Assembly: GCA_050949055.1 (NCBI GenBank)
Contig: JBMNFA010000009.1
Coordinates: 496,001-560,000, forward strand
Length of the DNA stretch: 64,000 nucleotides
Direction of reading: 5' to 3'
Source of the DNA: JAEZJZ01 sp050949055
GTDB taxonomy: Bacteria > Bacillota > UBA994 > UBA5500
The notes under the pieces are model-generated. The model did not search any database. It saw nothing but the letters and a program-made list of their open reading frames with translations, and had not been told where the DNA came from. The translations under genes and the position numbers were made by a program. Below, in pieces: positions 7,386-16,412 of the stretch (position 1 is the stretch's first letter; each line of letters opens with the position of its first letter).

Positions 7386-10040
7386 GTGAAAAGCTTGGAG
7401 TTGCGCACCTATCCTGGGCGCAACGTTTATATCCATCGCCCCGCCGCCCGCGCCTTGATTGACCTTGAGGATTTATGCGGCAAAGAGAGTATCGCCATAC
7501 CTGGCTTCAACCAGCGGCTGCTGGCGACTCTGCCTGGGCTAGCTGAACACGCCTGCGCCAGCTCTCGTCCAGGGGGATTCGCCCAGCGATTGCAGAACGG
7601 CACCTATTTTGGGCACGTGCTGGAGCATGTGATTTTAGAGCTGCAGTCGCTGCTTGGGCTACGCTGCCGATACGGCAAGACTATGGGCACCGATTTGCCG
7701 GCTGTATATGAAGTAATCTTCGAGTGTCCGGCTCAAAGCGTCGCTGCGATGCTGGTAGATGTGGGGATAGAATTAATCAACACCCTGCTGCACCAAGGCA
7801 CCATTGACCTGGCCCCCCATCTGGCCAAGCTACAACAGCATATGGCCAAATACGAGTTGGGCCCTAGCACCCGGGCGCTGGCTGAGGCGGCCAAGCGCCG
7901 TGGCATCAGCGTCACCCGCATCGGCTCAGGCAGCCTGCTCAGACTAGGTAGCGGTTGTTACGCTCAGCGTGTGCAAGCCACCCTGACCAGCAAGACCAGC
8001 TGTATCGCCGCCGATATTGCGGGGGACAAGTCGTTGACCAAACTGCTGCTCGGTCAAGCAGGCATTCCCGTGCCCCGCGGAGAGAAACTGTCCTCCCAGG
8101 ATGTGGAGCAGGCAGTGGCCGTGTGGCAACGCTTGGGCCGTCCAGTGGTGATCAAGCCTTGCGACGGCAACCAAGGCAAAGGGGTATCGCTGAACCTCAA
8201 TTCCCCCAAAGAGATTCGGGAGGCCTGTGCCATCGCCGCCAATCACAGTTGCGAACTGCTGGTAGAGGAGTACATCTCCGGGCGTCACTATCGGTTTTTG
8301 GTGGTGGGCGACAGGCTGGCAGCTGCTTCCGAGCGCATACCAGCCCATGTGGTAGGCGACGGGTACTCCAGTGTGCGTGATTTGGTGGAGCGATCCAACC
8401 AAGATCCGCAGCGGGGAAGGGAGCACGAGAAACCCCTCACTAGGATAGTGATCGATGACGTGGCCTTGGCCGTGCTAGCCAGGCAGGGGTTGCATCCAGA
8501 TAGTATTCCTCGCTTGGGGCAGACCGTTTGGCTGCGCGATAACGCAAACCTCAGTACCGGTGGCACCGCTGTGGATGTCACCGATCAGGTGCATCCAGAA
8601 TTGGCGGCTGCCGTCGTGCGGGCAGTGCGTCTGGTGGGCTTGGACGTGGCGGGAGTGGACTTGGTGTCCTCCAGCATTGCCGAACCTTTGAACGAAGGCA
8701 GTGCGATTATCGAGATCAACGCCGCCCCAGGTATCCGGATGCACCACTATCCGGTGCAAGGACAGGCTCGAGATGTGGGCGACGCGATTATCGCCAGCCT
8801 GTTTCCAGCAGGTGCGCGCAGTGAAATCCCTATCGTGGCCGTTACCGGCACCAACGGCAAGACAACTACCAGCCGGTTGATCGCCCACGCTTTGCGGCAA
8901 CGCTATCGGACGGTGGGGTTGACCAGCACCGAAGGCATCTACATCAATGACCAGTGCATCGTGGATGGCGACACCACCGGCCCTTGGAGCACAAATGTGG
9001 TGCTATCGGACCCGAGCGTAGAAGTGGCGGTGCTGGAGGTGGCTCGCGGCGGCTTGCTGCGCGGGGGGCTGGCTTACGATTTAGCAGATGTAGCCCTGCT
9101 GACCAACATTTCCGAAGATCACCTCGGACAGGACAACCTGAATAGCATCGACGATCTAGTGTGGGTGAAGTCGCTGGTGTTGGAGGCGGTGCGGCCGGAT
9201 GGCTATGTTGTGCTTAGCGCCGACGACAACATTCTGCAACAAGTGCAATCGCGGATACGCAGTCGCTGCATCCTGTTCAGTTTGCACGACGACAATCTGC
9301 TAGTGAGGAGGCATCTTGGGGCAGGCGGCAAAGCGGTATATCTGAGTGACGGTTGGGTCTGCCTGGCGGAGGGAACCGCCCTGGAACGGTTGCTTCCCAT
9401 CTGCGACGTGCCGATTACTTGGGGTGGCCGAGCCCTGTACAATGTGGCCAACGCACTATCTGCCGTTGCCGCCCTCTGGGGCTTGGCGGTGGACAGAGAA
9501 ATAATCAAACAGGGCCTCTGTACCTTCCGACCGTTGGAACATAACCCGGGGCGGCAAAACCTGTTGCAGGTAGCCGGGCGCCGGGTAATGGTAGACTATG
9601 CCCATAACGTGGCCAGTCTGGAACAGCTCTGCCAATTCGCCCGTCAACTAAGCTCTGGCCGGCTGCTAGGGGTGATTGCCGTGCCTGGAGATCGGCGTTC
9701 AGCCACTATCTTCAGAGTGGGACAGGCGGCAGGGCGAGGGTTCGACCAAGTGTTCATCAAAGAGGACCAGGATCGACGTGGCCGGGCCCCCGGCGAGGTG
9801 GCTGAAATACTGCGTCAAGGAGCATGTTCGGTTGGCCTCCCGGCGGAGCTGGTCGGCCTCTATCTAGAGGAGCAAGATGCGCTGCGGGCGGCGTTTCTGG
9901 CCGCCCAACCCGAGGACCTGATCGTGGTGCTGTATGAAAAGCTCTCCTTCACCGCTGGATGTCTAAGAGCCCTAGAACAGGAGATGGCCCAAAGCGGCCA
10001 GCAGGCCTATGTGGTGGCAGGATCCTTTGAATCCACCTAA
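7386..10040 (+). CDS. cphA: Cyanophycin synthetase
   Basis: ATP-dependent ligase that builds cyanophycin by adding Asp to the backbone and Arg to the side chains without a ribosome. An N-terminal domain of about 160 residues is followed by an ATP-grasp module (roughly 200-470, with PVVIKPCDGNQGKGVSLNL and INAAPGIRMHHYP). A Mur-ligase-like module follows, with the P-loop VTGTNGKTTTSRL near residue 487 and the DYAHN motif. The 884 aa matches bacterial CphA. The start is GTG at 7386 after AAGGAGG. Together with cphB this gives a nitrogen and carbon reserve, which in spore formers may be laid down during sporulation (inference). Confidence 0.95.
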   Translation: MKSLELRTYPGRNVYIHRPAARALIDLEDLCGKESIAIPGFNQRLLATLPGLAEHACASSRPGGFAQRLQNGTYFGHVLEHVILELQSLLGLRCRYGKTMGTDLPAVYEVIFECPAQSVAAMLVDVGIELINTLLHQGTIDLAPHLAKLQQHMAKYELGPSTRALAEAAKRRGISVTRIGSGSLLRLGSGCYAQRVQATLTSKTSCIAADIAGDKSLTKLLLGQAGIPVPRGEKLSSQDVEQAVAVWQRLGRPVVIKPCDGNQGKGVSLNLNSPKEIREACAIAANHSCELLVEEYISGRHYRFLVVGDRLAAASERIPAHVVGDGYSSVRDLVERSNQDPQRGREHEKPLTRIVIDDVALAVLARQGLHPDSIPRLGQTVWLRDNANLSTGGTAVDVTDQVHPELAAAVVRAVRLVGLDVAGVDLVSSSIAEPLNEGSAIIEINAAPGIRMHHYPVQGQARDVGDAIIASLFPAGARSEIPIVAVTGTNGKTTTSRLIAHALRQRYRTVGLTSTEGIYINDQCIVDGDTTGPWSTNVVLSDPSVEVAVLEVARGGLLRGGLAYDLADVALLTNISEDHLGQDNLNSIDDLVWVKSLVLEAVRPDGYVVLSADDNILQQVQSRIRSRCILFSLHDDNLLVRRHLGAGGKAVYLSDGWVCLAEGTALERLLPICDVPITWGGRALYNVANALSAVAALWGLAVDREIIKQGLCTFRPLEHNPGRQNLLQVAGRRVMVDYAHNVASLEQLCQFARQLSSGRLLGVIAVPGDRRSATIFRVGQAAGRGFDQVFIKEDQDRRGRAPGEVAEILRQGACSVGLPAELVGLYLEEQDALRAAFLAAQPEDLIVVLYEKLSFTAGCLRALEQEMAQSGQQAYVVAGSFEST

Positions 10041-10049
10041 GCCAGCGAA

Positions 10050-10076
10050 GAGGCGCCCACACGGCGCCTCTTGTTA
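10050..10076 (+). terminator. Terminator of cphBA
   Basis: The 8-bp stem GAGGCGCC/GGCGCCTC (10050-10070) is followed by TTGTTAAT. The T run is imperfect, but the position directly after cphA supports it. Confidence 0.7.
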
Positions 10077-10146
10077 ATGTGACATAAACTTTCACCCTGT
10101 TGTTTACGCCGTAACTGTATTAAAATGGGGAGGGGGTGTATACAAA

Positions 10147-11034
10147 ATGCCGGTTACGGAATGGGCGCAAGCCAAGATCAACCTCCACCTGCATATCCTT
10201 GGCCAGCGCCCGGATGGCTATCATCAATTGCGCACGGTGATGCATACCCTGTCACTGGCAGACCAGTTGGTGATGGCCCATCGGCCGCACGGCATCCAGC
10301 TGACCTGCGACGATCCTCGGCTGAGTTGCGGCGCTGATAACTTGGCCTATAGAGCCGCCAGGCTGCTAGCCGACCGCTACCCCGGGCAAGGAGTAAGTAT
10401 CCACCTGCGTAAGCGAATTCCCTGGCAAGCTGGGCTGGGCGGAGGAAGCTCCGATGCGGCTGCCGTATTGCGCGGGCTAAACAGGCTGTGGCGATTGCAC
10501 CTTTCGCTGGAACAGCTGAGCCGGTTGGGAGCGGAGTTGGGCTCGGACGTACCCTTTTTCCTATATGGCGGCATGGCCCTCGCAGTTGGCCGGGGCGAGC
10601 TGGTCGAGCCCCTGCCCCATTGTCTAAACAGCCGAGTGGCCTTGGTAATTCCGCCGTTTGGATTATCCACCCCTGCGGTCTACGGGGCCTATCGCCCATC
10701 CCAACGGCCGGTGCCGCGCTGGGATGACCTGCAGCGCGCCTTGATTGCCGACGATCGATCGCAGATCGCCCGCTTGCTGCATAATGATCTGGAGCAGGCC
10801 GCATTCACCATCAGGCCGGAACTGAACGCAGTCAAACAGCGGTTGGTTGAGCATGACTATCCGGCGCTGCTGTCGGGAAGTGGTTCCAGCATTTTCGCCC
10901 TGTTGCCCGAAACGCCAAGGGAACCCGCTCTATCGCAGGCGCTGCCATCGGATTATCGGTTGTTGATCACCCGCTTGGCTCCTCGTCTACCCGGAATATC
11001 AGCAGGAGATAGATCGCTCAACACCGAACTCTAG
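10147..11034 (+). CDS. ispE: 4-diphosphocytidyl-2-C-methyl-D-erythritol kinase
   Basis: GHMP-family kinase of the MEP isoprenoid pathway; it phosphorylates CDP-methylerythritol at O2. Key segments are AKINLHLHILGQRPDGYH at the N-terminus, the ATP loop PWQAGLGGGSSDAAAVL near 95-112, and LLSGSGSSIFAL in the C-terminal half. The 295 aa is the normal length. The start is ATG at 10147 with GGGAGGGGGTG upstream. In B. subtilis ispE directly precedes purR; here a GntR regulator and a nucleotidyltransferase intervene. Confidence 0.95.
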   Translation: MPVTEWAQAKINLHLHILGQRPDGYHQLRTVMHTLSLADQLVMAHRPHGIQLTCDDPRLSCGADNLAYRAARLLADRYPGQGVSIHLRKRIPWQAGLGGGSSDAAAVLRGLNRLWRLHLSLEQLSRLGAELGSDVPFFLYGGMALAVGRGELVEPLPHCLNSRVALVIPPFGLSTPAVYGAYRPSQRPVPRWDDLQRALIADDRSQIARLLHNDLEQAAFTIRPELNAVKQRLVEHDYPALLSGSGSSIFALLPETPREPALSQALPSDYRLLITRLAPRLPGISAGDRSLNTEL

Positions 11035-11264
11035 CTCACAGCCAATGTCTGGCATATTCAGGCAAAGGGCAGCGAGCCCTATCGGCTGTCGCGATCCGGT
11101 GTGAAAGAGCGAGCTTCCGGCAAGGTGGCTTCCGCCTTCCTTTAGACGAGAGGCTGTTGGATCTGCTAGAATACTGATGTCAACCCAGCAGTGTTCATTT
11201 CTTAACCATTCAGTACGCCAGAATGAGCTCGAGTTAAAGTCTGATATATGATGGGGGAGGAATT

Positions 11265-11951
11265 ATGTCGGCTGAACGAATGATCCCAGTTAAGTTGGAC
11301 AACTACAAACCCCTGAGGGAAATCGTCTTTGAACATCTACGCGAGGCCATCATCACTGGAAAGTTGCGCCCTGGCGAGCGCCTGATGGAGATGCAGTTGG
11401 CGGAGGAGATGGGCGTCAGCCGCACGCCTGTCAGGGAGGCTATCCGCAAATTGGAGCTGGAAGGTCTGGTAATTATGGTGCCCCGTCGCGGTGCCTATGT
11501 TTCCGACCTGACGATCAAAGATGTGGCCGAGACCTATGAGATCCGATCCGCGTTGGAGTCGCTGGCCGCTGGTTTGGCAGCGGAACGGATCACCGCCGAT
11601 GAAAGCGAAGAACTGGAGCGCATTCTGGTTCAGATTGGCCAGTGCATCGCTAACAACGATGTGAAGCGTTCGCTGGAACTGGACGAGCAGTTTCATAACC
11701 TGCTCTATCAGGCAAGTAAGAACGATCGCCTGGTGCAGATCATCAACAATCTGCGCGAACACATTCAACGATTTCGAGCTACATCGATGAGCACCCCTGG
11801 CCGTTTGGAGGCTGTGTTCAATGAGCACATGAAAATTGCTGAAGCGATTTCTGAGCGCAACGCAGAGTTAGCTGAGCGATTGGCACAAGAGCACATCGAA
11901 AACGCCGAAAATGCCCTTTTGGAGTGGAAAAAGGACCAGCGGCCAGAGTGA
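11265..11951 (+). CDS. GntR-family (FadR-type) transcriptional regulator
   Basis: A 228-aa regulator with an N-terminal winged helix of GntR type (residues about 15-80, with GERLMEMQLAEEMGVSRTPV) and a C-terminal all-helical FCD ligand-binding domain with the usual metal-binding acid and His residues (LELDEQFHNLLY). Ligand and targets are not evident. The start is ATG at 11265 after GGGGGAGGAA. A gap of 230 bp precedes it, with no promoter I can defend. The next gene starts 14 nt after its stop with its SD overlapping the stop region, so the GntR, nucleotidyltransferase and purR genes probably form one transcript. Confidence 0.9.
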   Translation: MSAERMIPVKLDNYKPLREIVFEHLREAIITGKLRPGERLMEMQLAEEMGVSRTPVREAIRKLELEGLVIMVPRRGAYVSDLTIKDVAETYEIRSALESLAAGLAAERITADESEELERILVQIGQCIANNDVKRSLELDEQFHNLLYQASKNDRLVQIINNLREHIQRFRATSMSTPGRLEAVFNEHMKIAEAISERNAELAERLAQEHIENAENALLEWKKDQRPE

Positions 11952-11965
11952 AGGAGGAACGATCC

Positions 11966-12724
11966 GTGAACGCTATCGTTCTGGCGGGAGGAACTGAGCA
12001 AGATCAACTAGCGTTGCAGCACGGCTACCCTAACAAGGCGCTGTTGCCGATCAACGATCTGCCCATGATCACCTACGTGGTGAATGCGTTGCAGCGCTGC
12101 GCTTGTGTGGAGCAGGTGGTAGTGGTTGGCCCGATGGACAGCCTGTCAGAATTTCTGCCAGCAGACATCAAGCTGCTGCCAGAAGTGGGCAATGCGGTGG
12201 AGAACGTCTTAGCGGCGATCAAGTTGTTGCCTCAGGATCGCAAGATTCTCATCTGCACCTCCGACATTCCGCTGATCACACCCGAGGCGTTATCTTCGCT
12301 GTTTGAAGCTACCCGGGACCGGGAAGCGGACTTATATTATCCAATCATTTCCCAGGAGCGCTGCGTGGAGCGCTACCCCGGGGTGAAGCGTACTTATGTC
12401 AAGTTGCGGGACGGTTCTTTCACCGGGGGCAACATTTTCATAGTCAATCCCAGCAAAGTGACCCGCTTGGCCAGTATCTTCTCCAAGTTAGTAGAAGCCC
12501 GCAAGAATCCGGCCAAAATGTGCCTGACCTTGGGGCTTCCAGGCGTGTTTCTGGTGGCGAAGCTGGCACTGGGTTGGCTGACCGTGCGTGAGTTGGAAAT
12601 CAGGGTCTCGCGCATCTTAGGGATAGTTGGTGAGGCCATCGATTGCGGTTTTCCGGAAGTAGGCACCGACGTGGACAAGGACAGCGACTTAGAACTAGCC
12701 AGAAAGGTCCTTGCTGCTGGCTAA
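11966..12724 (+). CDS. MobA-like nucleotidyltransferase
   Basis: A 252-aa protein with a GT-A type nucleotidyltransferase fold: NAIVLAGG at the very N-terminus, then the Lys of NKALLPINDLPMITYVVNAL, and an acidic metal motif in ICTSDIPLITPEAL. Such proteins transfer NMP to sugar phosphates or cofactors (MobA, GlmU or IspD relatives); the substrate cannot be told. The start is GTG at 11966 after AAGGAGG; an earlier in-frame ATG at 11924 lies inside the GntR gene. The late segment from about 185 on (LGLPGVFLVAKLALG) departs from MobA and looks like the extension seen in clostridial homologues next to ispE and purR. Confidence 0.82.
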   Translation: MNAIVLAGGTEQDQLALQHGYPNKALLPINDLPMITYVVNALQRCACVEQVVVVGPMDSLSEFLPADIKLLPEVGNAVENVLAAIKLLPQDRKILICTSDIPLITPEALSSLFEATRDREADLYYPIISQERCVERYPGVKRTYVKLRDGSFTGGNIFIVNPSKVTRLASIFSKLVEARKNPAKMCLTLGLPGVFLVAKLALGWLTVRELEIRVSRILGIVGEAIDCGFPEVGTDVDKDSDLELARKVLAAG

Positions 12725-12738
12725 GGCGGGAGGTAGAG

Positions 12739-13593
12739 ATGGGCAACAAACTCCATAAAGGCGAACGCGCCGCCATCATCACCAGGCTGCTATGCGAGCA
12801 GCCGAATCAGCTGCTTTCGCTGACCGATCTCTCTAACCGATTAGGGGTAGCCAAGTCCACAGTCAGTGAGGATGTGGCAGCCATTAAGGAAGCCCTGACT
12901 GCCGCAGAGTTGGGCCGGGTGCAGACCGTGTCCGGTGCCAGCGGAGGCGTGAAGTGGATTCCTGGTGGAGGAGAGGCCTGGCAGAAGCAGGTGATAGCCG
13001 AGCTTTGCCGCCAGTTGTCCGATTCCAGGCGCATCCTGCCTGGGGGTTATCTCTATACTACCGATCTGTGTACCGACGCGCGCCAGGTGGAGCAGTATGC
13101 TCAGATGTTCGCCCATTACTTTGCACAGCGCCAACCCAACGTTGTGTTGACTGTGGAAACCCGCGGCATACCCTTGGCCTACGCCACCGCTCGCTACCTG
13201 GGTGTGCCGTTAGCGGTGGCCCGCAAAGAGCTACCGATGCCGGTCGAGTCGCTTTTGATCCGCCAGGAGCGGAGTGAAGGCCCGACCATGAACATCAACT
13301 ATGTGTCCGGCTCCCGCCAGCGGGTGCAAACCATGGCCTTGCCGCGCCGCAGCCTGCCGCAGGCAGCCCGCGCGTTGATCATCGATGACTTCATGCGAGC
13401 CGGTGGCACTGCCCGCGGTCTAGAGCAGCTGATGAGCGAGTTTGGTGCCACCACGGTTGGTTGCGGCGTGCTGGTGACCACCGCAAGACCAGAGCAGAAG
13501 CTGGTGGACGAGTTTTTGGCCTTAGCCTGCCTGGAGGAGGTTGACGAGGTCAACCAGCGCGTTTCAGTATCACCGGGTCAGTGGTGCAAATAA
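12739..13593 (+). CDS. purR: Purine operon repressor PurR
   Basis: PurR of the Bacillota type: an N-terminal winged helix (about 1-75, RLGVAKSTVSEDVAAIKEAL) fused to a phosphoribosyltransferase-like domain that senses PRPP. The PRPP loop ALIIDDFMRAGGTARGLEQL is intact. It represses purine biosynthesis genes when PRPP is low. The 284 aa equals the family length. The start is ATG at 12739 with GGGAGG upstream; an in-frame extension to 12643 lies within the upstream gene. Position before spoVG and glmU is as in B. subtilis, although the yabJ (RidA) gene usually found between them is absent here. Confidence 0.95.
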   Translation: MGNKLHKGERAAIITRLLCEQPNQLLSLTDLSNRLGVAKSTVSEDVAAIKEALTAAELGRVQTVSGASGGVKWIPGGGEAWQKQVIAELCRQLSDSRRILPGGYLYTTDLCTDARQVEQYAQMFAHYFAQRQPNVVLTVETRGIPLAYATARYLGVPLAVARKELPMPVESLLIRQERSEGPTMNINYVSGSRQRVQTMALPRRSLPQAARALIIDDFMRAGGTARGLEQLMSEFGATTVGCGVLVTTARPEQKLVDEFLALACLEEVDEVNQRVSVSPGQWCK

Positions 13594-13608
13594 AACGGGG
13601 ATATAAAC

Positions 13609-13639
13609 ATGGGGGTTCGCCGTGCGGGCGAACCCCCAT
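13609..13639. terminator. Strong hairpin between convergent genes
   Basis: The 11-bp perfect stem GGGGGTTCGCC (13611-13621) / GGCGAACCCCC (13627-13637), extended by AT pairs, sits between purR (+) and the minus-strand gene ending at 13662. There is no clear T run on either side, so it is probably a shared 3'-end structure. Confidence 0.6.
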
Positions 13640-13661
13640 ATCTGCTAACTTTGGCCAGCTG

Positions 13662-14225
13662 CTATTTGGTGGAATCGTGACTGCCCACGTCGCTGGCACC
13701 ATACTCGCGCAAAATCTTTGCCGCTTCGTCCGCTTTTTGTTCCGAAACGCGGATCACAGCCAGCACACCACCTTCCCGCACTCGGCTCTCATACTCCCGG
13801 CCCACCGACTCCGGAACGCCCCAGTCGATCAAGCCGCCGGCCAATCCGCCGGTAGCAGCGCCGGTCAGTGCAGCAGCTATCGGCCCGGCTGCCAGCAGCG
13901 GCCCTATGCCAGGGACTGCCAGAGCACCAGCGCCCAAGGCCAAACCAGCCAGTCCGCCCCAAGTAGCACCCGAGGCAACGCCATCAGCGACGGAGTCGGT
14001 ATCCCCACCGCGAGCGTCAGCATCGCCGCTGAAGCCGGCTCCCCCGATGGCCATGTTTCCGCTATCCCTATGCCGCCCCTCGCCAGCCCCGTGGCCCCGT
14101 TGGTTGCGATCGTTTTTCTGTACGATGCTAATTTCATTGGTGGTAAATCCTCTGTCCCTCAGCGCATGGACAGCCTTTTCTGCTTGTTGCTCTGAGGAAA
14201 ATACTCCTAGTACTGTCTTACTCAT
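13662..14225 (-). CDS. General stress protein 17M-like protein with Gly/Ala-rich core
   Basis: A 187-aa protein. The first 40 residues (SKTVLGVFSSEQQAEKAVHALRDRGF) form an alpha-beta unit like that of general stress protein 17M (YflT). A central Gly/Ala-rich segment (about 85-140, with repeated GxxxG) resembles a glycine-zipper membrane or oligomerisation region, and the end (VLAVIRVSEQKADEAAKILREYGA) repeats the alpha-beta pattern. Similar proteins are stress-induced, with no defined activity. The start is ATG at 14225 with AAAGGAGTG upstream. It is the first minus-strand gene after the IS and interrupts the purR-spoVG order. Confidence 0.7.
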   Translation of the reverse strand: MSKTVLGVFSSEQQAEKAVHALRDRGFTTNEISIVQKNDRNQRGHGAGEGRHRDSGNMAIGGAGFSGDADARGGDTDSVADGVASGATWGGLAGLALGAGALAVPGIGPLLAAGPIAAALTGAATGGLAGGLIDWGVPESVGREYESRVREGGVLAVIRVSEQKADEAAKILREYGASDVGSHDSTK

Positions 14226-14460
14226 GACAACACTCCTTTCATAGTACTACTCTAGTTTCTGCGCCAGTGCCTGGCTGTATACTGGTTTCTTCTGCCCCAG
14301 CATCCATGTTTCAACCCATATTCTCCAGATTTGCCTTTTCCTCAAATCGGGATTGTTTAAGGATTTTTTCAAAAATTACGATAGCAAATAAAGGGAAGAG
14401 ATTGGCAGATGTCGAATAGGGCAAAGAAGGCTCAGCCAGAATGACAAAGGAGTGAAATTC

Positions 14461-14727
14461 ATGAGGATCACTGACGTCCGCATCCGCAAGATCAACACTG
14501 AGGGCCGCATGAAAGCGATCGTCTCCATCACCCTTGATGACGAATTCGTCATTCATGACGTGCGCGTCGTGGACGGCAACAACGGGCTGTTTGTAGCCAT
14601 GCCCAGCCGTAAGACGCCTGAGGGCGAATTCAGAGATATCGCTCACCCCATCAACTCGCAGACGAGAGAAAAACTGCAGACAGCTGTGCTAGAGGCCTAT
14701 GAACGTCAGCTGGCAATTGTATCTTAG
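14461..14727 (+). CDS. spoVG: Septation/sporulation regulator SpoVG
   Basis: An 88-aa SpoVG protein (MRITDVRIRK at the start, FVIHDVRVVDGNNGLFVAMPSRK, then FRDIAHPINS), a nucleic-acid-binding regulator acting in sporulation, division and other processes. The start is ATG at 14461, 8 nt after AAGGAG; the GTG at 14452 overlaps that SD. Upstream, AAGGATTTTTTC (14359-14370) resembles a sigma-H -35 element, but no convincing sigma-H -10 follows at the right distance. It is followed by its own terminator, so it is transcribed alone. Confidence 0.95.
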   Translation: MRITDVRIRKINTEGRMKAIVSITLDDEFVIHDVRVVDGNNGLFVAMPSRKTPEGEFRDIAHPINSQTREKLQTAVLEAYERQLAIVS

Positions 14728-14750
14728 GAGCCCTGCTGGGCTCTTTTTTT
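14728..14750 (+). terminator. Terminator of spoVG
   Basis: GAGCCC-TGCT-GGGCTC is followed by seven T; it starts at the stop codon. Confidence 0.93.
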
Positions 14751-14870
14751 GTGTTTCGATAGACGGGGACTTTCACGATCTGCAGAGAAAAGTATCAGTT
14801 GCAGCACTGAGAAATAGCTGGAGCAGACGGTTACCGCGGACGAGTTGCCTGGGCGGACGGGTGGCAAATT

Positions 14871-14898
14871 TTGTGGCTGGGGGGAGTTGGTATATAAT
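14871..14898 (+). promoter_or_regulatory. Sigma-A-type promoter of glmU operon
   Basis: TTGTGG (14871-14876), a 16-bp spacer, TATAAT (14893-14898). The leader after it carries a possible GGGAGG/CCTCCC hairpin (14916-14939). Confidence 0.65.
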
Positions 14899-14979
14899 AT
14901 AGGTCGATAGTATCGGGAGGGGAAGTATCACCGCCTCCCCTCGACACACGGTATACGATGAGAGGAGGAAGCCATCTCC

Positions 14980-16353
14980 ATGCAAACAAGCGCGATCATC
15001 CTGGCTGCCGGCTCTGGAACGAGGATGAAGTCGCAGTTGAATAAAGTCCTGCACCCCCTCTGCGGACGCCCCTTGGTGTCCCATGTGATCCAGGCAGGGC
15101 AAGACGCCGCCATCGAAAACTTTTATGTGGTCATCGGGAGAGACGCGGAACAAGTCAAGGCTACCTTGGGTGGAGACTATACTTATGTGCTGCAGCGGGA
15201 AAGGTTGGGAACCGGGCATGCTGTCATGCAGGTGGAGCCCGTCTTTCGGGGTGAGGATTTGGTCTTTGTGCTCTGCGGCGACACCCCGTTGATTCGGCCA
15301 GAAACCCTGCAGGCCATGCAGGCGATGCACCTGGCGGAACAAGCGGATGTTACCGTTCTCACCGCAACTCTGCCCCAAGGGGCGGATTACGGCCGGATCG
15401 TGCGCGCCGACGATGGCCGCATTCTGGGTATCGTCGAGGCGAAGGAGGCCACGCCTGCCCAGCTGGCCATCCGTGAGATCAACACCGGCTTCTACTGCTT
15501 CAAGGGGAGCACTCTGTTTGCTGCTCTGCACCAGGTCGATAATCATAACGCGCAAGCCGAATACTATCTCACCGATGTGATCGCCTTGGTGGCGCAAGCT
15601 GGTGGCAAAGTGGTGGGCTGTCCTCTGGACGACTTTCAGGAAGCCCTAGGAATCAATGATCGGGTGCGCTTGGCTGAGGCCGAAGCATATCTGCGCCAGC
15701 GTATCCGGGAGCGGCTGATGCTGGCGGGAGTGACTTTCTTGCAGCCGGAGACCACGCTGGTAGACGATACCGTGAGTATCGGCCAGGACACCATCGTCTA
15801 TCCGGGCTGTCTGCTGGAAGGGAATACTGCCATCGGCTCCGGCTGCGTGATCGGACCTTACACCCGGCTGACCGATTGTCGCGTGGGCGATCGCACCAGT
15901 ATCGAGTTTTCGGTAGCCCGCCAGGCGGCCACCGGCGCTGATTGCGTGATTGGCCCCTATGCTTACTTGCGCCCAGACACCTCCCTGGCCGACCGGGTGA
16001 AGGTGGGCGACTTTGTGGAGTTGAAGAATGCCCAGGTGGGCAGTGGCAGCAAGCTGCCGCATCTCAGCTATGTGGGCGATGTGACCATCGGTCAGCGCAC
16101 CAACCTGGGTGCGGGCACCATTTTGGTCAACTATGACGGCAAGGACAAGCATCACTCACAGATCGATGACGATGCCTTTATTGGCTGCAACAGCAATCTG
16201 ATTTCGCCGGTGCATATCGGGGCTGGGGCCTATGTGGCCGCCGGCTCCACCATCACGGATGACGTGCCCGCCGACGCTTTGGCCATCGCCCGTTCACGAC
16301 AGGTGAATAAGGCCGAGTGGGCCAAGCGTCGCCGCGAGCGTCAATCAGAATAG
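14980..16353 (+). CDS. glmU: Bifunctional UDP-GlcNAc pyrophosphorylase / GlcN-1-P acetyltransferase
   Basis: Makes UDP-N-acetylglucosamine for peptidoglycan in two steps. The N-terminal uridyltransferase domain (1-230) starts with AIILAAGSGTRMKSQLNKVL; the C-terminal left-handed beta-helix (250-457) has hexapeptide repeats (VGDFVELKN, LGAGTILVNYDGKDKHH) with the acetyl-CoA site. The 457 aa is standard. The start is ATG at 14980 with GAGAGGAGG upstream. It is the first gene of glmU-prs-ctc-pth, linking cell-wall precursor, PRPP and ribosome-related functions as in B. subtilis. Confidence 0.97.
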   Translation: MQTSAIILAAGSGTRMKSQLNKVLHPLCGRPLVSHVIQAGQDAAIENFYVVIGRDAEQVKATLGGDYTYVLQRERLGTGHAVMQVEPVFRGEDLVFVLCGDTPLIRPETLQAMQAMHLAEQADVTVLTATLPQGADYGRIVRADDGRILGIVEAKEATPAQLAIREINTGFYCFKGSTLFAALHQVDNHNAQAEYYLTDVIALVAQAGGKVVGCPLDDFQEALGINDRVRLAEAEAYLRQRIRERLMLAGVTFLQPETTLVDDTVSIGQDTIVYPGCLLEGNTAIGSGCVIGPYTRLTDCRVGDRTSIEFSVARQAATGADCVIGPYAYLRPDTSLADRVKVGDFVELKNAQVGSGSKLPHLSYVGDVTIGQRTNLGAGTILVNYDGKDKHHSQIDDDAFIGCNSNLISPVHIGAGAYVAAGSTITDDVPADALAIARSRQVNKAEWAKRRRERQSE

Positions 16354-16412
16354 GCAACAATCGCTTCTATAATTGAGCTCGTAAGTCCAGGGACTTGCTT
16401 AGGAGGGTTATC

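Noticed and set aside
14359..14460. Sigma-H promoter of spoVG
   Set aside because: AAGGATTTTTT fits the -35, but the expected GAAT-type -10 is not at the right distance; kept only as a remark under spoVG.
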